Below, piece by piece: positions 21,726 through 31,007 of a stretch of DNA of 64,000 nt (position 1 is its first letter; each line of letters opens with the position of its first letter). Source of the DNA: Orychophragmus violaceus. Taxonomy: Eukaryota > Streptophyta > Magnoliopsida > Brassicales > Brassicaceae. The notes beneath the pieces were generated by a model that saw only the letters and a program-made list of their open reading frames with translations, did no database searches and was not told where the DNA came from. The DNA is taken from contig CM058231.1 in the NCBI GenBank assembly GCA_030180135.1, forward strand, positions 23,377,034 through 23,441,033, written 5' to 3'. Position numbers and translations under genes: made by a program.

Positions 21726-24700
21726 TCAAGTTGGCGGTGAAATGTCTTGAATCCCCAACTTGGACAGAAGAAAGTGAAATGTAGGACCATGCAAGGCTTT
21801 GGTGAGAAGATCGGCCGGCTGCTGTCGAGTAGAAATGTGGACAGTTTTGATGAGTCCATCGTCAATGGCATCACGCACGAGATGGCAATCTAGCTCCACA
21901 TGTTTGGTGCGTTCATGGAAAACCGGATTAGCAGCAATGTGAATAACGGATTTACTGTCGCAGTAGAGAGACATTGGAGCATTGTGTATGACACCGAAAG
22001 ATGCAAGAAGCTGCTTGATCCACTTCATCTCACGCAGAGTAAAAGACATAGCACGGTATTCGGCCTCAGCTGAACACATGGAGACTGTCTTCTGTTTCTT
22101 AGTCTTCCAGGAAATGGGAGAAGAACCTAAGAGAACAACATACGCACTGAGAGACCGTCGAGTGATTGGACACGCAGCCCAGTCCGAATCGCAGAAGGCA
22201 TTGACGGTAAGGGAAGAGTCGGATCGTAGAAGGACACCCTGCCCCGGAGAGCCCTTCAAGTAACGGACCACACGGAGAGCAGCATGCCAGTGTTCGTGTA
22301 AGGGACATTGCATAAATTGCGAAAGTACCTGAACAACGTAGCATAGCTCAGGTCGCGTAAAGCAGAGATAAATCAGTCGGCCAATGAGGCGCCGGTAGCG
22401 CTCCGGATTAGGAATAGGGTCACCTTGCGCCAATGATAACTTATGGTTATGTTCGACCGGAACGTTGGAAGGTCTGCAGCCGAGAAGTCCAGACTCTGCA
22501 ATGATATCGAGAGCATATTTGCGCTGAGAGATAAAGATCCCATCAGCATTACGAGCGACCTCGATGCCAAGAAAGTATTTGAGCTTCCCGAGATCTTTCA
22601 TGTGGAAGCAACGATGAAGATAGTTTTTGAATCGTTGGATCGTTGAAATATCATCGCCAGCCACTATGAAGTCATCAACGTAAATTAGAATGTGCAGAGA
22701 AACCGAACCTCTTTTGTAAGAGAACAAGGAATAATCTGCCTTGCTCTGGACGAAACCATAGTGAAGAAGAGAAGTCCGAAGCTTCGCAAACCAACACCGC
22801 GGTGCTTGTTTGAGACCGTAAAGAGACTTGCGAAGACGACAGACAGCCGAAGGATTAGAGCTTTGAAAACCCGGAGGAAGCTTCATGTATACTTCTTCAT
22901 GAAGATCGCCATGAAGAAAAGCATTGTGAACGTCCATTTGATGGACTTCCCATCGTTTAGCCGCAGCCAGCTGAAGAAGAAGACGGACTGTGGTTTGCTT
23001 GGCAACCGGTGCGAAGGTATCGGTGTAATCCAAACCCTCTTTTTGACGGTTCCCAAGAGCCACAAGACGAGATTTATGTCGTGCAAGCTTCCCATTCGAG
23101 TGATATTTGAGTTTATAAACCCATTTGCTGCCAATGGCATGCTTCCCCGGTGGTAACGTAGTGATAGTCCAAGTGTGATTATCCTCAAGTGCTTGGATTT
23201 TGTCACGCATAGAATGTTGCCAAGTTTCGTCCTGCGCAGCCTCGTTATAAGAAGAGGGCTCGGTATGATGTGTGACAGCTGCAAGGAACACACGATGTGC
23301 AGACGAGAAACATTCATCAGAGATGTAGTCTGAAATTGGATAGATACTATTACCTGGAACCGTAGTAGGAGGAGACGGATCAGAAGCAGGCGAAACGCGA
23401 GAGGAGTGTATTACTTTAGAGTCAGTAGAGACCACGTAGTCTTTGAGAAGAACCGAGGGTTTTCGATCACGATGTCCTCGACCCAGTAGCTCCGGAATAC
23501 CCGGAGAGTGAGATACCAGAGAAGATGGAGAAGATAGAGGCGTAGAACTGTGCTCAACAGGAGTGGGTGAAGCAATATTCGTCGGAGAAGATGGTTCCGG
23601 TGGTGTAGAAACGTCAGGGATGGATGTAGCAGGAATGATCGGGAGTTCACTCACAGGATACGAAGAGGGAGCATCATCAAATAAATCAGCAGTTGGTATG
23701 TAAGGAACCGGAGAACTAGAAGCGTCCGGTAACCCAGGGAATTGATCCTCCATAAAGATGACATCTCGGCTGTCAAAGAACTCGTTTGTGTTGAGGTCAA
23801 AGAGACGTCATGCCTTCTTACCGTAAGGGTAACCCACGAAGAGGCAACGACGGCTCCTATCGCCAAATTTATCTTTGTCACGAGCTCGCCGATGGGCAAA
23901 ACAGAGACAACCGAACGTTCGTAGTGTGTCGTAGGTCGGAGGTGAGCCATGGAGCATTTCATAGGGACTCTTGCCGTCTAAGATCGGTGTAGGAGTCCGA
24001 TTAATCAGATGAGCAGCGGTAAGGACACTCTCACCCCAGAATTTAACTGGTAGACGAGCCTGAAACAAACAAGCCCGAGCAACGTTAAGGAGATGGCGGT
24101 GTTTGCGTTCCACACGACCGTTTTGCTGCGGCGTGTCAACACATGACGTCTGATGCAAGATACCGTTTTCCCGGAAGTAAGCCGAGAGTGCCAAAAATTC
24201 CATGCCGTTATCCGAGCGGATGGTCTTGACAGGTTTATCAAATTGTTTATGTGCCATGGCACAAAAATTCCGGAGAAGACCAGCTACTTCGGACTTGGCA
24301 ATCATCAAATATACCCAGACTGCTCTCGAATAATCGTCGACAATGGTTAAAAAATAGAATGCGCCACAAGAAGATGGAGATCGATAAGGTCCCCATACGT
24401 CACAATGAATTAAATCAAAAGGTGCAATAGCTTTATTAGAACTTTCAGGAAAAACATCGCGTGTTTGTTTAGCTCGGAAGCAAACATCACAAGTAGAGAT
24501 GTGTTTAGAAACATCTTTGGAATTAGAAAACACTGGTAATTTAGATAAAACAGCAGTAGACGGATGTCCAAGTCTTTGATGCCAAAGATCCGGTGAAGAA
24601 GCCTTGACGCCAGAAGACTGATTCACTCGAGCTACTGAAACACCCGTAAAGTAATACACTCCATCTCTCTCCTCACCTGCTCCAATCAGGGTCCTCGTAA

Positions 24701-25061
24701 AACGGTCCTGTAAAACACATATAGCATCAGTGAATATAGCAATGCCTTTGGTCTGTTTGAGCAATTTCGAGACAGAAATCAAGGTGCAATTAAAATCAGG
24801 GACAAATAGAACATCCAGCAAGAGACAATCCGAGGTAAGTTTAAGTGTCCCGGATTGAGTCGCTCGTGAATGTTGCCCATTGGGAAATATCACCGGCGAA
24901 GATGTAATGTCTCTGAGATCATGAAGGAGGCTCAAATCCCCTGTCATGTGATGAGATGCACCGGTGTCAATAATTACATCAGATAAATTGGTTTTACCCG
25001 ATAGTCGTTCATTAGAAAGCGGAAGCTTAGAGTTCTGTAACATGCTCAGGAGTGAGGCAAG
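21726..25061 (-). pseudogene. copia pol: protease, integrase, reverse transcriptase, RNase H
   Basis: Domain order is PR-IN-RT-RH, as in Ty1/copia. 25043-23808 carries the protease motif IIDTGASHHMTG, the integrase zinc region (LWHQRLGHP...CDVCFRAKQ) and the integrase core (FDLIHCDVWGPY, IRSDNGMEF, TPQQNGRVERKHRHL). One in-frame TGA after GYPYGKKA interrupts it. 23753-21726 continues in the same frame with the reverse transcriptase (QMDVHNAFLHGDL, LIYVDDFIVAGDD) and RNase H (FCDSDWAACPITRRSLSAY, SAEAEYRAM, ending ADLLTKAL). Because the two halves share a frame, a single G-to-A change (Trp to stop) would explain the break. Confidence 0.92.
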
Positions 25062-26711
25062 TTAATCAGTAGATACTTGAGTTGATCCGGACGTCTCCGA
25101 AGAAGAAGCCCGAGTATTGTTGGCGCGTCCCCGACCGCGAGAGGAAGAAGAACCACGACCTCGTCCACGAGAAGAAGCAGTTCCTCCGTTGTGTGACTCC
25201 TTTTGTTCATACCACCAGTCGGGATAGCCGTGGAGAAGAAAACATTCCGAATTATCGTGACCTTTCCGGTTACAATACGAACAAGTACGGTTCGGATCAC
25301 GATTGCGTTGAGCAGCAGCAGCGGAGACAATTTGATGATCGGTACGAGCGGAGAAGCCAACTGCGTCGTTTTTAACTTCCTTAGCCCGCATGAGTTGTGT
25401 ATGATGTTCTTCACGTATGACTCGGGAGTACACCACGTTAAGAGAAGGTAATGGGTCTTCATCTATAATCTGGGATCGGATTGAGCTAAAACGCTCTTCA
25501 TCGAGACCGAAAAGAAATTTATGCACTCGCGCCTCTTCTTTTTCTTTTCAAGCGAAGAAGAAGCATTACAGGTGCATGAAACGGACGTCGTGAACCCGTT
25601 GTATTCGTCCCATAGCTTCGTTAGTCTTCCATAGTAATCAAGGACTGTTTGTCCGTTTTGCTTACAGTTAGTTATCTCATCAAGTAACAGATGCTTACGT
25701 ACCCCGTTTTTGACCGAGAAACGCGTTTGAAGAGCTTGCCACAGCTTGTATGCATCTGGTTGATGAGAAACAGTAGATCGTAAGGTTGCATCAATGGAGG
25801 TACGAATCCATCCAACTATCATGGAGTTCGCAGCCGTCCATCGTGCGAGATCGGGGTTAGTCGTCGGTTTAGCAACAGAACCATCAATTAACCCTATTTT
25901 TTCACTGTTCTAAAATACGGCGTATACAGCCATATATACGGCGTTTATACGCTATACAGTGAAGGACTGTACTGTTTTTAGCTATACGGTGAGATAATAC
26001 GTTTTAAATGATACAATTAATTATACGGCGTATATACAGCTTATACGACTGTATACACAGCTTATTCGGCCGTATATACGGTACTTATACGTTTTTATCA
26101 ACGCACTTATATAGTTTATAATATATATATATACATATATATATTATATTTTTTAATTACAATTTCATTTATTATCATATTATTTGAATGGATTTTTTAA
26201 TTTAGTAGTATTAATTGGAGAATTATGAAATTTCCACAATTTTAGTTTAAAAAATATAAAATCTTATTATAGTTTAAATACCTTCCTTTATCTATAATTT
26301 ACTTTATGTTTACTATTCATATTTTAATAATTTTAATTTATAAAATCATAAACTATATTAGTTATAAATTCATATTTTATTTAATAAATCAATATAAAAT
26401 TATATATGACATATATTTATATATATATATCTTTAAAGAAAATATTCACCGTATATACTCCGCATAAACGTCCGTATATACATCTATACGGTATACGGTG
26501 GCCAACCGTCCGACTAGCGTATAGCGTATTTTAGAACACTGATTTTTTGCTTTGCTTGCAAGGAATTCCAGAATTCAGTTGCCCATTCGGAGTAATTGTC
26601 TTCTCGAAGGATCACTGGTGTAATAAGACATCCTGGGTTATCAGAGTGGTGAAGATAGTAAATATCATCCGCCGGTCCACTTGAACTCGTCGTCTCGGAT
26701 TGAGTTGACAT
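25062..26711 (-). pseudogene. copia gag, split by a hAT-like insertion and a frameshift
   Basis: The start MSTQSETTSSSG lies at 26711. The frame runs to SLQAKQKI at the insertion (25903-26541) and resumes beyond it with GLIDGSVAKPTTNPDLARW. The retrotransposon gag (UBN2-like) core follows (SYKLW-type YKLWQALQTRF). A 1-nt shift within a Lys/Arg-rich run near 25545 throws the rest out of frame, to the CCHC zinc knuckle CSYCNRKGHDNSECF and an Arg-Gly/Ser-rich tail. A TAA (probably from CAA) separates gag from pol in the same frame. Confidence 0.88.
25903..26541. mobile_element. 639-bp hAT-like non-autonomous element inside copia gag
   Basis: The terminal inverted repeats are CACTGTTCTAAAATACG on the left and, as reverse complement of the right end, CAGTGTTCTAAAATACG (16 of 17). 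It is flanked by ATTTTTT at 25896-25902 and 26542-26548. Removing it with one flanking repeat restores the gag frame (KI|GLID). Both subterminal regions (about 180 bp left, 80 bp right) are packed with ATACGGCGTATA/CCGTATAC-type motifs in both orientations, like the subterminal transposase-binding repeats of hAT elements. The centre is AT-rich and non-coding. Visible duplication is 7 bp rather than the usual 8. Confidence 0.8.
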
Positions 26712-26848
26712 GGCCAAGAGTTTGCAGGACTTGCGTATAGGGTATTAGGTTATAGAAGATGCAGCGATTTTCAAGAGAGAAAACGGCTGCGGTATAGTAG
26801 AATAGAACATAAGATATTAGGTCAAAAGATCTTTTGCTCTGATACCAT

Positions 26849-26990
26849 AAAAGATTGGTAGAAAGTGTTGTGTATTATTGAGCTTTAGAATGGTTTATAT
26901 ACAACTTTGACAATAGGCAAATTGCCTTAAAGATATACCCAAATCATTAATAGAGTATATCTCGAAAGATATTCTATGTATATCCTAATA
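26849..26990 (-). repeat. 5' LTR of the defective copia element
   Basis: 142 bp, identical by eye to 21577-21718. It is followed on the element strand by ATGGTATCAGAGC, the initiator-Met primer site. Confidence 0.9.
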
Positions 26991-29242
26991 TTTATATATA
27001 GTATACACATTTATAACAATAAATATATTTATTATATATATATATATATATTTATTTTAATTATGTTTTGTACCGCTTTTCCCATTTAAGCTTATATTTT
27101 GAACTGTTTGATCCGTTTGATCCGCATTTGTAACGCCTGATTCGCCTGATCCGCATTTGATATGCCTGATCCGCTTAAACCGATTGATCCACAACGCTTG
27201 TCCACTTTCTCCATTCGAAGCCTAAATTGATGTTGTGAATGGAAGCACGTCAGCAGGACAAAATTGGAGAGAGAAAGGTGGATTTTGCCAAATGTCATCA
27301 ATCATGTAAACTTGTAATGAATAAGGCGTTTTTATTCAATAACTCACATACCAAAAAATTTTGTTTGTTTGTTCTGAGTTATAATAAAAACACACTTTTT
27401 CCAACTCACATCATTTATGGTGTGGTTTTAACTGCGTTTTTCTTTTTATTATTTTATCCTAAAATATTAGATTTTGTTTAATATTTACTGCAATTACTCA
27501 ACATCATTAATAAGTGATAAACCAATTTATAGATGTATCACAATTAGAGTTAGAATTTTAAAACCGAATTGAATTGAGTTTTCAATTTTTAGTTCTTGTT
27601 CGGTTATTTTTTTTTACAACATAAAGAACATATTTCTATATAGTCATCTATATTGGTTGTTCCGGCCGACATTAATACAATGATGCGGTCTTGCGCGAGC
27701 AGTTTGTGCAATCTTATCCACAATTATCTAGTTCAAATAATTTGGTAAAATTGAAAATTAATTTGGTTATTGGTTTGGTCAAGTAATTTTTTATATTTAT
27801 TTTTTAAACCTAATTATACTGAATTTAATTAAAATTTATTAAAAATTTTGAACCGAACTGAACTAACCAAACTAACTGAATATATCATAACTTATCCGAT
27901 TTTAACAGAATTTAAACCAAAATATAAAAATGATTAATTGTGGTTATCAATATTAATACCCAAATTAACCAATGACCAAATGAACTAAAAATCATTTCGG
28001 TAAAATTTTCAGTAACTGAATTATCCGAATAATTGATTAACTTAACCGAATTAAGTCGAACTAATCGAACCCCTAGGTACAACTGTCTAAATACTAACTT
28101 CACATGTCTAAATGTTTAAATTATTGTATATATTTAGTTAAATAAGTAAATTTATGGTAACATATTTTTATTTATGACTTTTGTGAGTAAATAAAAAAAA
28201 TTCAATAATACTTTTTTATTTTATTATATTTTTTGTAATTTAACATTTTATTTGATTTAATAAAAATAAAATTTTATATTAAATAAAATGGGTATTTATA
28301 ATTCATAAATACTAACTAGATTTAATTTAAATTTAAAAATACTAATTTTAAAAAATAAAGTTTAAAATTTTTATCATTCAACATTTTATTTTGTACCGCA
28401 AATAATTTTTTCACCAATCAAACTTTATTCCACACCGCTTATTTACATAACCACACTTGTCTCATATTCCCCACGTACTGCAATTGAACTGTACCGCATT
28501 TTAAAACCGCTTTTTCCGCACATCTAAATATGCTGTCACCATTTAAATCCTAAGTGATTGATTGCTAATTTTTATTATTATAATATTTAATGATTTTTTG
28601 GGTCAAAATATTAAATGTTTTTAGTATGAACAATTGAACATACAATTTTTCTTTTTTTGTTTCTTTTCTTGTCATGATTGATGCATCGTTAAGTTGAGAA
28701 CTAGTGGGGTCATAAGATGCAAGACTCATAACCGACGACAAAATAGGGGGACTTATAACTAACCAACCAAACTTAACCGGCCGGTTTAACTTTGTTTTAT
28801 CGGTCCCATAGTCCATATAATTTTTATGGCTCTTATTCATTGATAGGATTTTACTCTATGGCAATGAATATCATTTTTTCCCGGTTGTTGATGTAGCAAA
28901 GTGACAAATAGCTTCACCGAATTTATGTTGTTTCTTCTAAAACAAAAGTGGTTTACCACGTATAATTAAAATATTAACAATATTGTACCAAAATTTTATT
29001 TTACAAGGAAAACACGTAACGAGATGGAAACAAAAATCCATGTGAGAGACAAGAAAACTAGGTATTTATCAGATCTAGCCTCAGATCTCATACACAAGAG
29101 AAAAAGAACTTCCACAATCAAATCCCAGAAATCCCAAAGAATTACATATAAGCTGCAGAGTAATCAGACAAGAACAACTTTAAAAATTGTTTTATGTGTT
29201 TTACCAAGATCTGATGGATTTCATGACTGTCAGAGACAGAGA
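26991..29242. other. AT-rich intergenic DNA and BIG GRAIN 1-like 3' region
   Basis: No gene recognised. At 27100-27190 there are six copies of a GATCCG/CGGATCA-type heptamer in a short cluster. Another GC-containing patch with GTACCGC and ACCGC motifs is at 28390-28530. The two could be the ends of a decayed element of about 1.4 kb, but I cannot align them as inverted repeats. 27555-28080 is rich in CCGAA/TTCGG motifs, typical of a decayed MITE. The last about 200 bp should hold the 3' UTR of the next gene. Confidence 0.4.
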
Positions 29243-30217
29243 TTATAGATGAGTGTTGTTAATATTCGTTACATTGGTAGTCTCGTAAACTGGCAAGCCT
29301 CCACGAGACAACTCGTAGTTCTGCAACTCAAAGAGATCAGAACTTGAATCACTCTCCATTCCATCATCATCTCCCTCTCTCTTTATTCTCCGATTATCAT
29401 CATCATCATTATCACCAACATGGTCAGCCCAAAACTTCTCTTTCTCTGAGAGGTGTTCCATCACTTTAAGTTTCTCATGATCAAGCCAAGACAACTCTTT
29501 GTTTATTTTCTTTTCCTCTAGTACTTCCACTTGGTTTGTGGCAGAAGTGAAATTCAAGAACTGCTTGTAGTTCTTGGTGGGAGTGTTTAAATAAGGAGGA
29601 GGAGTTCTGAAACCCGAGCTTGACGACGAAAACAGAGATTTTGATGATGTTGATGTTGTTGTGGCGGTTGAATTAGATCTGCTTGAGCTCAAGAAATGGC
29701 TGATACTGCTTCTTCTCCTCCTTCTCATCCACCCTCCTCCAGGGATCTCTTCTTCGCCTTCTCGATCCGTTTGCTTTGACTTTGACTTGTTCTTCTTCGA
29801 ACCCGCTTGATGAAATAAAGAGTTCAAGAAGCTGGCGATTCTCCCACCAGGTGAGCTTGGTTGCTTGTGTCTCACGTTACCAATCCTCTCTTTGATTATT
29901 GTAACTTCTTGTTTCTCAGGATGATCTTGGTGAAGATGATGCACCTGCTCTGAACATCTCATCGGCAAATCCAAGCTTATTCTTCTTCTTCCTCCTCCTA
30001 ATATTCCCCATCTCCTTCGATTCTCCTCTCTCGCCGCGTTATAGCCATACTTCTGTGTCTGTCTATGGTCCCCCGAGGAGAATTCGTTGTAGCCGGAGAA
30101 GTATACGGCGGCCTCGAACACGTCGATCTCGCCGGAATGAGTATCGTTGCGCTTGTGGGAAGATATTCTCTTGGAGATCTTATCTGGTTCGGCTGATGAG
30201 ATCCCTTTCATGGACAT
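29243..30217 (-). CDS. BIG GRAIN 1-like protein (probable orthologue of Arabidopsis At1g69160)
   Basis: Intronless frame of 324 residues from ATG at 30217. Family blocks are present: GEIDVFEAAVYFSGYNE near residues 30-45 (the EIxVFEAxxYFSG motif), GRIASFLNSLF about 125-135, a basic run RRRRRSSISHFLSSSRS about 165-185, and C-terminal DSSSDLFELQNYEL with GLPVYETTNV. BIG GRAIN 1 of rice is a plasma-membrane-associated protein that affects auxin response and grain size; the Arabidopsis relatives are less studied. The first half is basic and Ser-rich, the C-terminal third acidic. The second Met (MSMKG, third codon) could also initiate. Its upstream region is interrupted by a copia element 320 bp from the ATG. 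Orthology rests on sequence family plus the CRC-SPL6 neighbourhood. Confidence 0.88.
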   Translation of the reverse strand: MSMKGISSAEPDKISKRISSHKRNDTHSGEIDVFEAAVYFSGYNEFSSGDHRQTQKYGYNAAREENRRRWGILGGGRRRISLDLPMRCSEQVHHLHQDHPEKQEVTIIKERIGNVRHKQPSSPGGRIASFLNSLFHQAGSKKNKSKSKQTDREGEEEIPGGGWMRRRRRSSISHFLSSSRSNSTATTTSTSSKSLFSSSSSGFRTPPPYLNTPTKNYKQFLNFTSATNQVEVLEEKKINKELSWLDHEKLKVMEHLSEKEKFWADHVGDNDDDDNRRIKREGDDDGMESDSSSDLFELQNYELSRGGLPVYETTNVTNINNTHL

Positions 30218-30340
30218 TATTTAATTATGAGATACTTGGATGATATCAGGATGATATCAGGAGTCTCTTTCTCAGCTAGATTTGCGGAAAAGAGGAACAG
30301 GTTGATAGGAAATGATAGAATGAAGTATAAGGTGTTTAGG

Positions 30341-30348
30341 TTTATATA
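30341..30348 (-). promoter_or_regulatory. Probable TATA box of the BIG GRAIN 1-like gene
   Basis: TATATAAA on the minus strand, about 125 bp upstream of the ATG and about 190 bp downstream of the copia LTR edge at 30537. Confidence 0.55.
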
Positions 30349-30536
30349 ACAACAAATAATATGACATGTAACTCCTTCATCATTAAATAGTTCATAGATG
30401 TGAATATACGGGTCATCCATACGTCAATTAAATGTTTATATTTTGGAAATATTACAATTAAATGTTTTGAATGCTGAAAAAAAATAGAAATTTGGAGGGA
30501 CATATGTCATAAGAGTTTGTGTGACCCACTAAATGC

Positions 30537-30975
30537 TGTTGAAATATAAACTTGATTTGGATCAAGGTTAGTTATTGGATCTATGATCTAAATAACATTT
30601 GGGCTTAACCCAAAATCTTGATCCAAGTTCTAGAAATTTCTCTAGAAAAATATCTTCATATCCCCACCTCCTTAAATCTTCTAGATTTCTCTTCCACCTC
30701 CTTAAGAATAAAAATCTAGATTTTTTCATAGAAAAATCTAGATAATTGTAATATTTTAATCTAGATATTGTGATAGAATTTTCTAGATTTAGGATTAAAA
30801 TATTCTAGATATTTTGTATTTTGGAGGCTATAAATACCTCCCTCCACTCTCATTTGTAACCAAGTCTTCAAGTTGTTTTCTAAGCATAAATAAAAACTTT
30901 CTTCTTCCAAAATTCTCTTTTGTCTCTTAAGTTCTTAAACACCTTCTCCACACTTATAAAATTTTCATTCCAACA
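30537..30975 (+). repeat. 5' LTR of the intact copia element
   Basis: 439 bp with TG...CA ends. It contains a TATAAATA box at 30829-30836 and many TCTAGA-centred repeats (CTAGAT/ATCTAG) in U3. It is identical by eye to the 3' LTR. Confidence 0.95.
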
Positions 30976-30978
30976 AAG

Positions 30979-30990
30979 TGGTATCAGAGC
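30979..30990 (+). other. Primer binding site (initiator tRNA-Met type)
   Basis: TGGTATCAGAGC starts 3 nt after the 5' LTR, the standard complement to the 3' end of plant initiator tRNA-Met used by copia elements. Confidence 0.9.
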
Positions 30991-31007
30991 TAGAAGATTC
31001 TTCAAAG

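Larger units (their letters stand above)
21577..26990 (-). mobile_element. Ty1/copia LTR retrotransposon, defective, with nested hAT-like insertion
   Basis: Two 142-bp LTRs (21577-21718 and 26849-26990) are identical by eye and flank gag and pol on the minus strand. The direct repeat TTTAT flanks the element (21572-21576 and 26991-26995). The tRNA-Met-type primer binding site TGGTATCAGAGC lies on the minus strand at about 26836-26847, and the polypurine tract AACTTGAGGGAGGG lies at about 21719-21732. The LTRs do not show canonical TG...CA ends: on the element strand they begin TATTAGGATA and end AATCTTTT(A). The coding region has two nonsense codons, one frameshift and a 639-bp insertion in gag, so it cannot be autonomous. 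Confidence 0.9.

Noticed and set aside
22692..23156. 154-codon plus-strand ORF
   Set aside because: Shadow of the copia reverse transcriptase on the minus strand; no domain of its own.
27060..28530. A hAT or other DNA element bounded by GTACCGC motifs
   Set aside because: Left and right patches share short motifs only; I could not align terminal inverted repeats or find a target duplication.
30978..31007. Start of the intact copia polyprotein inside the primer binding site
   Set aside because: The upstream start is a GTG and overlaps the tRNA primer site; the ATG at 31008 is the natural start.
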